From: Omnitrophica WOR_2 bacterium RBG_13_41_10 | GTDB taxonomy: Bacteria; Omnitrophota; Gorgyraeia; Gygaellales; Profunditerraquicolaceae | Reading direction: 5' to 3' | NCBI GenBank assembly: GCA_001805465.1 | Contig: MHGH01000013.1 | Location: forward strand, 155,187-166,735 | DNA length: 11,549 bases | Made by a program: the position numbers and the translations under genes | In this document: piece by piece, positions 5,614 to 11,549 of the stretch | How positions within the stretch are numbered: the stretch's first letter is position 1 | Layout of the letters: the number at the start of each line of letters is the position of its first letter | The notes under the pieces: generated by a model | Told to the model about the DNA's origin: nothing | The model's database searches: none | Seen by the model: only the letters and a program-made list of their open reading frames with translations

Positions 5614-7053
5614 TTAAGATATTTTTATTTCTTCTATATGGCAGGCAGGCTCTGCTACCAGATGAATCCTGGCCCTAAATTGGCGCTCTAAGCCTTTAAG
5701 GTTTTGGCTGTTTTTAGAGATCTCTTCTATTACGCTAGGATGTAAATAAACCGTAACTTCCCGCATGTTTTTAGTTTTTAAGAACCTCTTTAGCTGCCTT
5801 AAAACAAAAATAGCTAATGTAGTTTTAGATTTTACCTTGCCCCTACCCTGGCAATAAGGGCAGGACTCGTAAGAAAGAGTCTGGACAGTATTATGTACGC
5901 GCTCCCTGGTCATCTCTACTAACCCAAACTCTGAAATTCCGGTTATATCATATTTTGCCTTATCTTCATTTAATGCTTTTTTAAGGACATTAAGGACCTC
6001 CCTGCGGTGCCCTTCCTTTTCCATATCGATAAAATCTATGACAATTATGCCCCCTAGGTCGCGTAACCTTAACTGCCGGGCTACCTCCTCGGCTGCCTCA
6101 CAGTTCACTTTAAAGGCGGCATCTTCATGGCCGGCCTTGCTTCTAAAGCCTCCGCTATTTACGTCTATAACTACCAGGCCCTCCGTCGGCTCAATTACAA
6201 TATAGCCCTTGGATTTAAAATAAACCTTGTTCTCAAAAATTTTATTTATCTGCCTTTCAATATCCTTATCCTCAAACAAATCTTGCCCCCGGTATAACTC
6301 TACTTTATTTGCTAAATATCTTAAGAATGTCTTCATGAAACGCTGGACTCGGTAGAATTCAGGCTTGGAATCTATGATTAATTTGTGCACATCTTCAGTA
6401 AAAGAATCTCTTATTGCCCTAAGAGTCAAATCATATTCTTCGTAAATTAAAGCCGGCGATTGTTTGCGCTGCGATATCTTTTCTGTCCTCTGCCATAATT
6501 TCAGTAAAAATCTAGCATCCCTAAGAAGCTCATTCCTAGACCTGCCGGAGGCAGCCGTGCGCACAATAAAACCTAAATTTTTCGGTAATTTTAGCTCTGA
6601 TAACACCTGCCTCAGCCGCCTTCGCTCTTCTTCATCTTCTATCCTACGGGAAATGCCTATCTGGTTATCCTGAGGCATAAGCACTAAATACCTGCCGGGT
6701 AGGCCGATATGGCAGGAAATCCGCGGGCCTTTGGTGCCAAAAGACTCTTTTACTACCTGCACCATAACCTCTTGACCCTTCTTTACTTCGCGGCTCTTAA
6801 CTTCCTTAGGCTCTAATGCTTCATATAATGATTCTAACTCGGAAAGATAAAGAAAACCCTTTTTGGCTAAGCCGATATCCACAAAGGCAGCCCCCAAAGA
6901 AGGAAGCACGGCTTCAATTTTGCCTTTATAGATATTTCCGACGATAGTTTTGTCCTGCGGCCGCTCAATATAAAATTCTTCCAAGCGCCCGTCAGAGGTA
7001 ATGGCTACGCGCTTTTCTTGGGTTTCAATATTAATTAAGATTTCTCTAGGCAT
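5614..7053 (-). CDS. rng: Ribonuclease E/G family endoribonuclease
   Basis: A single-strand-specific endoribonuclease that processes rRNA ends and decays mRNA. The 479 residues fit RNase G or the catalytic half of RNase E; there is no long degradosome-binding tail. An S1-like domain lies near residues 37-120 (GNIYKGKIEAVLPSLGAAFVDIG). GRYLVLMP (120-127) and the region around TAASGR (166-171) are conserved. The DNase-I-like domain carries the catalytic aspartates Asp297 (VVIDVNSG) and Asp340 (IVIDFIDM), spaced 43 residues apart as in the E. coli enzyme. The Zn-link CPYC lies at 398-401, so tetramer formation is expected. The start at 7053 overlaps the DUF2344 gene by 19 bp and has no clear Shine-Dalgarno sequence, suggesting translational coupling. 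Position upstream of rplU and obg is a common arrangement. Confidence 0.96.
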   Translation of the reverse strand: MPREILINIETQEKRVAITSDGRLEEFYIERPQDKTIVGNIYKGKIEAVLPSLGAAFVDIGLAKKGFLYLSELESLYEALEPKEVKSREVKKGQEVMVQVVKESFGTKGPRISCHIGLPGRYLVLMPQDNQIGISRRIEDEEERRRLRQVLSELKLPKNLGFIVRTAASGRSRNELLRDARFLLKLWQRTEKISQRKQSPALIYEEYDLTLRAIRDSFTEDVHKLIIDSKPEFYRVQRFMKTFLRYLANKVELYRGQDLFEDKDIERQINKIFENKVYFKSKGYIVIEPTEGLVVIDVNSGGFRSKAGHEDAAFKVNCEAAEEVARQLRLRDLGGIIVIDFIDMEKEGHRREVLNVLKKALNEDKAKYDITGISEFGLVEMTRERVHNTVQTLSYESCPYCQGRGKVKSKTTLAIFVLRQLKRFLKTKNMREVTVYLHPSVIEEISKNSQNLKGLERQFRARIHLVAEPACHIEEIKIS

Positions 7054-7340
7054 ACTTGCGTAATGCTAATACCTTGGGGAAGTTGTTTTTGTAACCTGTC
7101 TTGAAATTCTTCCTTGCCAATAGATTCTGTTAATACCACTAGCGCTTCTTCATTGTCGCTTTCAATTCCTAATTTTAATGCCCTCTTAATGCTAAACTTC
7201 GGATGCGGATTAAAACCTTGGGTAATCTTTAAGGGGAATTCCGCCCTTCTAAATGAGCGCGTAAATAAACGCATGAGGTCCAAATGCGAGATATATCTTA
7301 AGGGGCCTTTCTTGGTAAAGATAAAATTTACTTTATACAT
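7035..7340 (-). CDS. Short DUF2344 (radical-SAM-linked, TIGR03936-like) protein
   Basis: The 101 residues match the N-terminal half of the DUF2344 family: YKVNFIFTKKGPLRYISHLDLMRLFTRSFRRAEFPLKI is followed by GFNPHPKFSI and LGIESDNEEALVVL. Members are typically about 200 residues, standing alone or fused to or beside a radical SAM protein; their biochemical role is not settled. Here the protein ends right after the first domain (LPQGISITQVCLEKS), the stop lies inside rng, and no radical SAM gene is next to it, because pilQ lies upstream. I see no remnant of a second half in the other frames, which are occupied by rng. The ATG at 7340 lies five bases after the hairpin that closes pilQ, and no proper Shine-Dalgarno sequence precedes it. 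Either this is a shortened member or the gene lost its C-terminus when the junction with rng formed. Confidence 0.8.
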   Translation of the reverse strand: MYKVNFIFTKKGPLRYISHLDLMRLFTRSFRRAEFPLKITQGFNPHPKFSIKRALKLGIESDNEEALVVLTESIGKEEFQDRLQKQLPQGISITQVCLEKS

Positions 7341-7345
7341 ATAAA

Positions 7346-7384
7346 ATAAAGGACGGCCTTTTTTCTTTAAAGGCAGTCCTTTAT
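7346..7384 (-). terminator. Hairpin terminator after pilQ
   Basis: The arms 7346-7361 and 7369-7384 form a 16-bp stem with one internal mismatch and a 7-nt loop. On the minus strand the stem ends in a T-rich stretch (TTTATTTTAT) running straight into the ATG of the DUF2344 gene. It lies 14 bases after the pilQ stop and would close the pilus operon. The T-tract is interrupted, so termination may be partial, leaving DUF2344 and rng dependent on readthrough, as I see no separate promoter for them. Confidence 0.7.
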
Positions 7385-7398
7385 ATCGGTTGTATCTT

Positions 7399-9051
7399 TT
7401 ATTTTTTAACCTGCTCTTTCTTTATATCTCTACCTAACCTATCTTCTAATTTAGCGATTTCTTCCCGGGTAAAGGTATTTTCTCTGACTATGTGCGCAGT
7501 AATAAAAATAAGCAGATCGATTTTACTGGTATCGTTTATGTCGCGCCTAAAAAGCCCGCCAAAAATAGGTATCTTGCTTAAGAAAGGGATACCTATCGAT
7601 TCCTTGCTCTTCACATCCTTAAGCAGGCCTCCGATAACCACGGTTTCTCCGTCGGCCATTAATATTCTTGTTTCTGCTTCCCTGGTCTGGATTATGGGAT
7701 ATTCATTGGTACCCAGGGTAGTGGTATAATCCGTTACTGCCGGATGAACTACCATATTAATATAATTGTTGGCGGAAATCTGCGGAACCACATTCAGTTG
7801 TATCCCTATATCCTGATAATAATCAAGCGTAATCGTAGTAACAGCAGTGCTGCCGGCGCCGGTAGTATCTGTTTTTAAGATAGGGTAGCGCGTGCCGATT
7901 AAAATACTGGCCTCCTGGTTATTCAAAGCCATAATCCGGGGTGCCGATAAAGTATTGGTGTGTACATCCTCTTCAAGGGCATGCAGTATAACTTCAAATT
8001 TTGCTCCAGTCAGTTTTTTAAAAATTACTTCCAGGCCTCCTTTATAAGGATATGTGCCGGGAAAAGTAGTAACTCCTTCAAGGGGGCTGAATTTACCGGG
8101 AGTAAACTCAGAAGCCAGGTTCCTGCCAGCAACACTATATTGATCTTTTGTAAGATTAATGTCGCCGGGAGCCGTAGCATAACTAGATGCTCCAGCAGTG
8201 CCTGTACCATAATCCAGGCCTAAATCCCTAAGCTTATCCCTGTTTACCTCCATAATCCGGGTTTCAATTACTACCTGCATTGGAATAACATCTAAGCGCG
8301 CGATTACCTCCCTTATTTTATCTAAGGCAGGGGCGATATCACTGACAATAAGAATTTTAGAGCGGGTCTTTTTCTCTTCGGCGAGTCTCTTACGTTTACC
8401 TAATTCAGTTCCTCCGAATTCCCAACCGGCCTGGCCGGTCATCTCTAATACCGTAATTTTACCTCTGGGCGAAACTAAAGGGTCAAGTGATTTTTTGGCA
8501 TCTTGGGCATCGATATACTTTAGGTCAAAAACCTCGGTAACTGTCGGTTGTACCTGGGCTAATTCTACTTCTTGCTTACGCTGGGCGGTAAGTTTCTCTA
8601 TGGGGGCTACTGTAATAATATTACCCTGTTTGTCATAAGCAAAACCGTAGGTCCTTAATATCGCATCCAAGGCTGTTTCCCAAGGCACATCAACTAATCT
8701 TATGGTTACATTTCCTATGACCTCCGGAGTAGCCACAATATTCACTCCGGCTTTAAAAGAAATGATCTTAAGGACATTGCGGATATCCGCTTCTTTAAAG
8801 TCAAGCGTAACATTTTGCGAAACTGCCAGATTATCCATTACTGCGGTTTGTTGCTCTGGTGGAGGAACTTGTGTGGCAGTTTCAGGTGGAGATGCTTCCT
8901 GTTGCGGCTCTCCTGCCTGCGGCGGCTCAACAGCTTCAGATGATGATACCTGTGGTGACGTTCCTTGCTCCGTAGCCTGCTCCTGGGCAAAACTAGCTTG
9001 AGTTATAAAAGAAATACTAAAGAATAATAAGAATAATAATATCCAGCGCAT
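7399..9051 (-). CDS. pilQ: Type IV pilus/type II-like secretin PilQ
   Basis: PilQ forms the multimeric outer-membrane channel through which the pilus fibre passes. The 550 residues begin with a signal peptide (hydrophobic core WILLFLLFFSISFI, cleavage likely after SFA), then a Pro/Gln/Glu-rich linker to about residue 75. An STN/N0-type domain (NVTLDFKEADIRNVLKIIS to about 155) and a secretin N1-type domain (about 172-258) follow. The secretin domain runs from about 260 to 525, with LSAPRIMALNNQEASILIG, REAETRILMADGETVVIGGLL and IPFLSKIPIFGGLFR. No AMIN domain is evident, so it is compact compared with proteobacterial PilQ. I prefer ATG 9051 over GTG 9054 because AGGAGG is better spaced from the ATG; the ATG shares one base with the pilP stop (TGATG). 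It is the last gene before the hairpin at 7346-7384. Confidence 0.95.
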   Translation of the reverse strand: MRWILLFLLFFSISFITQASFAQEQATEQGTSPQVSSSEAVEPPQAGEPQQEASPPETATQVPPPEQQTAVMDNLAVSQNVTLDFKEADIRNVLKIISFKAGVNIVATPEVIGNVTIRLVDVPWETALDAILRTYGFAYDKQGNIITVAPIEKLTAQRKQEVELAQVQPTVTEVFDLKYIDAQDAKKSLDPLVSPRGKITVLEMTGQAGWEFGGTELGKRKRLAEEKKTRSKILIVSDIAPALDKIREVIARLDVIPMQVVIETRIMEVNRDKLRDLGLDYGTGTAGASSYATAPGDINLTKDQYSVAGRNLASEFTPGKFSPLEGVTTFPGTYPYKGGLEVIFKKLTGAKFEVILHALEEDVHTNTLSAPRIMALNNQEASILIGTRYPILKTDTTGAGSTAVTTITLDYYQDIGIQLNVVPQISANNYINMVVHPAVTDYTTTLGTNEYPIIQTREAETRILMADGETVVIGGLLKDVKSKESIGIPFLSKIPIFGGLFRRDINDTSKIDLLIFITAHIVRENTFTREEIAKLEDRLGRDIKKEQVKK

Positions 9052-9452
9052 CACTCCTCCTTTTTTAACTCAATTTCAGTAGGTTGGCCATCTTTTATAA
9101 AAACAACCTTATCTTTTTGTATTTTTAATACTTGAAAGCCTCCTGCCTCATCCCCCACCCTTACTACTTCACCGTTCACTATAGCGCAGGATATGCCTTT
9201 ATCATCGTATATAATACCTTCTAACAATAATCCCTGCGTACCTTCTTGCTGCTCTAGTTTTAAAAGCCTTCCGTCAGAGGTTACCAAGGGAATAAAAGGA
9301 TCGCGCTTATTTTTTGCATCATAAACAAAGTCTTCCTGGGCGTAAGATAAAAGGTAAAAATTAAAAGATAAAAGCAAAAAACACAAAGCAAAACTCACAA
9401 GGTTTAGCCCTGTACCCTGTACCCTGTACCCTGTACTTTTATTTACTGACAT
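9051..9452 (-). CDS. pilP: Pilus assembly protein PilP
   Basis: PilP is the periplasmic link between the inner-membrane PilN/PilO pair and the secretin PilQ. The 133 residues are short for the family but contain the marker RDPFIPLV (50-57) and a beta-rich C-terminal part (LLLEGIIYDDKGISCAIVNGEVVRVGD) typical of the PilP HR domain. A Sec signal peptide spans residues 17-38 with probable cleavage after SYA. The usual PilP lipobox is missing: the only cysteine here, Cys24, is preceded by FAL and does not fit. Residues 6-36, including the repeated GYRVQGTG and the whole hydrophobic core, are encoded by heptanucleotide repeats. The ATG at 9452 overlaps pilO by 14 bp. A GTG at codon 19 could be an alternative start inside the repeat tract. 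Confidence 0.88.
   Translation of the reverse strand: MSVNKSTGYRVQGTGLNLVSFALCFLLLSFNFYLLSYAQEDFVYDAKNKRDPFIPLVTSDGRLLKLEQQEGTQGLLLEGIIYDDKGISCAIVNGEVVRVGDEAGGFQVLKIQKDKVVFIKDGQPTEIELKKEE
9345..9435. repeat. Thirteen in-register heptamers encoding the PilP leader
   Basis: From 9435 down, four perfect copies of TACAGGG on the coding strand (9408-9435) are followed by one 7-nt unit at 9401-9407. Eight degenerate heptamers then follow, which on the + strand read CTCACAA, AGCAAAA, AACACAA, AGCAAAA, AGATAAA, AATTAAA, AGGTAAA, AGATAAA from 9400 to 9345. The total is 91 nt with one unbroken 7-nt period. Because 21 nt equals seven codons, the first part gives a 7-residue peptide repeat (TGYRVQG), while the T-rich coding strand of the second part gives a Leu/Phe-rich hydrophobic stretch. 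Confidence 0.9.
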
Positions 9453-10035
9453 AGGTCTTCAATAAAATCTTTACGCTGTGCTTAAAACCTTCCTTTTGCG
9501 GAATAATCTTTAAATTCTCTACAGCTATAAATTCATCGGCATTCTCTAATTCGCTTAAAAAACCCCCCAGCTCATGGTATCCGCTTAAGGCATTTAAGGT
9601 TAATAGTGTGGCGTTTAGATCGCTTTTTTGTGCGGGTGTACTTCCTTTTGTTTTGGCCTCTTTAGTGTCTTTAGCGGGCTTTAATTCTTGAATTTTCACG
9701 TTATATTTATTAGCTATATCGGATATCTTTTGGAATAGTAGGGGTATTTGGCCTTCGGAAATCATCTTTTTTATTTTTTTAATGGTAGTTGGTTTATTCT
9801 GGGATTGTTGCATCAAAACCAAATTCTTATTTAAATTATCCATATCTTTCTTAAGGGTTATTATTTTTGTATTTATATTACCTACGGCCTGAAACTGCAT
9901 CTTAATCAGGAAGGCAAAATCCAGATAAATAATTACTGCACATACCAAAGCGATTAAGATGACTTTTTTGCTATCCAGCTCTAAGGTATTCCAAGTTTTA
10001 ATGAGATTGCGTGATTGATGGATTAAATTTATCAT
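9439..10035 (-). CDS. pilO: Pilus assembly protein PilO
   Basis: PilO is a bitopic inner-membrane protein that pairs with PilN and aligns the cytoplasmic motor with the secretin. The 198 residues show a short cytoplasmic N-terminus, one membrane segment at about 24-44 (VILIALVCAVIIYLDFAFLI), a coiled coil at about 50-78 and a C-terminal ferredoxin-like domain (LLFQKISDIANKYNVKIQELKP to KTYVSK) interrupted by a charged linker near 120-138. The sequence itself is poorly conserved, so the call rests on topology, length and position. Its ATG overlaps the pilN TGA by four bases (ATGA) and there is no Shine-Dalgarno sequence, so translation is probably coupled to pilN. Confidence 0.88.
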   Translation of the reverse strand: MINLIHQSRNLIKTWNTLELDSKKVILIALVCAVIIYLDFAFLIKMQFQAVGNINTKIITLKKDMDNLNKNLVLMQQSQNKPTTIKKIKKMISEGQIPLLFQKISDIANKYNVKIQELKPAKDTKEAKTKGSTPAQKSDLNATLLTLNALSGYHELGGFLSELENADEFIAVENLKIIPQKEGFKHSVKILLKTYVSK

Positions 10036-10610
10036 TGTGATTTTAATGTAATTAATAAAATGAAATCAGTGATTTCATAACCGCCGATTACTTTGGCCTG
10101 CACCGAAGTTAATTCAATTGCCTTAAAATCCTTAAAAAAAGCCTCGTCTTTTTTAAGATTATCGATAAATTCATTAATCAGGTTAATCTGATCTTTCCCT
10201 AAAGATACCACGGAGCCTTTCAGATTAAAATCTTGACGGCCCATAGAAATATCCCTGAACCATATTCCCGGCAGCAAATCCAAGCTTAGTCTATTCAGCT
10301 TCTGCGACCAGATAACCCGTTGGCTGGCAACTTTCTGCAAAAGAGCGCTATCTTTTGATATCCCCTGAAATTCCTTATTAAACTCCTCAAAAATCTTTTT
10401 TTGGGGCGTGAGTTTCTGCCATTTATTATTCAAGGTTACCAAATGAATTTCCTTGGTTACCGTAATCCCGCCCAAATAAATATGGACAGCCAATAATATT
10501 AAAAAAATGACGGGAACGATATAAAGGATTTGTTTGGATTGGGCGCTTTTGACCTTCCTTTTTAGTTTGACTTTTAATTCGTCCGACAATAAATTAATCT
10601 CTATCATCAT
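10032..10610 (-). CDS. pilN: Pilus assembly protein PilN
   Basis: PilN is the inner-membrane partner of PilO; its cytoplasmic tail binds the actin-like PilM. The 192 residues open with IEINLLSDELK, the conserved PilM-docking INLLP-type motif (here Ser replaces Pro). A basic stretch, one membrane segment at about 27-47 (ILYIVPVIFLILLAVHIYL) and a periplasmic domain with a heptad-like region (about 50-100) and a ferredoxin-like fold (IWFRDISMGRQDFNLKGSV onward) follow. Two adjacent ATGs (10610 and 10607) could serve as start. It begins five bases after pilM and overlaps pilO by four. Confidence 0.9.
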   Translation of the reverse strand: MMIEINLLSDELKVKLKRKVKSAQSKQILYIVPVIFLILLAVHIYLGGITVTKEIHLVTLNNKWQKLTPQKKIFEEFNKEFQGISKDSALLQKVASQRVIWSQKLNRLSLDLLPGIWFRDISMGRQDFNLKGSVVSLGKDQINLINEFIDNLKKDEAFFKDFKAIELTSVQAKVIGGYEITDFILLITLKSQ

Positions 10611-10615
10611 ATGCT

Positions 10616-11549
10616 TTAAGGATGTAAAGCTAGCCCTACAGCTACTACTAATTGGCTTGCTATAGGCTTTAGTTTTTCCTGTGAAAGGCTAGCTGCAATA
10701 TTTATTTTTTTAAAGGGGTCCCAATATTCCACTTCCATCCCCACTAGATTCACTAACATCTCTTTTATTCCAGGAATAACAGAAGCTCCGCCGCTTAAGA
10801 AAATCTTACTCACGGTTAAGGAACTTTGGCTTTCGTAATAATCAAAGGATGCCCTGACCTCTTTGGCTAAATTGGCAATTATGGCCTCTGTGGCACTAGC
10901 GATTTTTTCTAAGTTCTCGGCAGCGGCATTAACAATCAGCTGCTCTGCAGCCTTTAGATCCGAATCCGTATTATCTGACAACTTTTGGGTAATGCTATTT
11001 CCGGCAATGTGGATATCACGGCTTAAACGGGGGGTATTATTTTCTAAAATATTTAAACTGGTCAAAGATGCGCCGATATTCAAAAGCGCTATTGCCTTAT
11101 CTTTAAGATTTTCCTCATGGCTATAGTTATGCCCAAAGGCGTTTATAATCGCAATGGAGTCTATATCAATGGCGTGGACACCAAAGCCGGCATTTTCTAC
11201 TAGCTTTAGGCGCTGGTTTATGGTTTCTTTTTTAACCGCGGCCAGCAAAATCAACATTTTGTTATCCGGTAAATCCTGTTTTAAGATATAACTATCCAAA
11301 TTGACATCGGATGTTGCAAAAGGAATGTATTTTTCCGCTTCAAACTTCAATGCCTGCTTCATTTCCTCTGTATTCATTTTGGGAAAATTAACGTAGCGAA
11401 TTACCGTGGCCGGGCCGCAGACAGACATATTTACATTCTTTGTGTCTTGCGCCTGGGAAAGCTTTTTTAAGGCCGGCGCTAAATCTAACTGCGGAGTTGG
11501 CTCTATAGCAAGCCCGCATAATTCTATTGTATCTTTAGAAAATTTTAAT
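10616..11549 (-). CDS. pilM: Pilus assembly protein PilM, N-terminus beyond the window
   Basis: PilM is a cytoplasmic actin/FtsA-like ATPase that binds the PilN tail and supports pilus assembly. The frame is open to the right edge, giving 310 visible codons; the true start is outside. The Met at 11428 is internal, as it falls in the strand NMSVCGPATVIRYVNFPKM with clear family sequence (LKFSKDTIELCGLAIEP) before it. Visible landmarks are the MNTEEMKQALKFEAEKYIPF segment, VHAIDIDSIAIINAF, the phosphate-binding-type strand ALLNIGASLTSLNIL and FLSGGASVIPGIKEML near the C-terminus. The gene ends five bases before pilN, first in the order pilM-N-O-P-Q. No promoter for the operon is in view. Confidence 0.93.
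   Translation of the reverse strand, partial: LKFSKDTIELCGLAIEPTPQLDLAPALKKLSQAQDTKNVNMSVCGPATVIRYVNFPKMNTEEMKQALKFEAEKYIPFATSDVNLDSYILKQDLPDNKMLILLAAVKKETINQRLKLVENAGFGVHAIDIDSIAIINAFGHNYSHEENLKDKAIALLNIGASLTSLNILENNTPRLSRDIHIAGNSITQKLSDNTDSDLKAAEQLIVNAAAENLEKIASATEAIIANLAKEVRASFDYYESQSSLTVSKIFLSGGASVIPGIKEMLVNLVGMEVEYWDPFKKINIAASLSQEKLKPIASQLVVAVGLALHP

Noticed and set aside
8025..8210. Small minus-strand frame inside pilQ
   Set aside because: It is out of frame within the PilQ secretin gene, has no family resemblance and is best explained as a chance frame.
11426..11428. ATG at 11428 as the start of pilM
   Set aside because: The frame stays open to the window edge, and the 40 codons before this ATG read as PilM sequence, so it is an internal methionine.

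Overview
The window is a densely packed stretch of bacterial chromosome at roughly 40% GC. Every supported gene lies on the minus strand, so transcription runs from high to low coordinates. A secretin-containing type IV pilus cluster indicates a diderm (outer-membrane) bacterium. Gene order, protein style and the heptanucleotide repeats written into coding sequence recall uncultured groundwater lineages such as Candidatus Omnitrophota, but that assignment is inference from gene content and no marker tree was made.

Reading in the direction of transcription: (1) 11549-7399 holds the type IV pilus/secretin assembly genes pilM (5' end outside the window), pilN, pilO, pilP and pilQ, overlapping or nearly touching, and closed by a hairpin at 7346-7384. 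(2) 7340-5614 holds a short DUF2344 (radical-SAM-linked) protein overlapping an RNase E/G gene. (3) A near-consensus sigma-70 promoter at 5566-5594 (TTGACC, 17-bp spacer, TATAAT) starts the third unit, rplU-obg-proB-proA-nadD-rpe-pgm, whose last gene runs off the left edge. This unit joins ribosome assembly (L21, Obg), proline synthesis (ProB, ProA), NAD synthesis (NadD), the pentose phosphate step (Rpe) and a hexose-phosphate mutase.

Three things stand out. First, proA has an in-frame TAA at 2073-2071. The same frame continues beyond it with 64 codons of unmistakable ProA C-terminus and ends in a 4-bp overlap with nadD, so this is one nonsense substitution, one sequence error, or recoding. 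Second, 7-nt tandem repeats are translated inside three genes (pgm, rpe, pilP); in pilP they fill 91 nt in register and encode essentially the whole signal peptide. Third, a 15-bp-stem palindrome sits at the proB/proA junction. Also notable are the absence of rpmA (L27) between rplU and obg, a TTG start with a strong ribosome binding site for proB, and a half-length DUF2344 protein without its usual radical SAM partner.

There is no gene-free stretch over 300 bases; the longest gap is the 94-bp promoter region between rng and rplU. I saw no RNA genes, CRISPR arrays, insertion sequences or phage genes. I do not see a new multi-gene system here; the unusual content is in the repeats and the broken proA.
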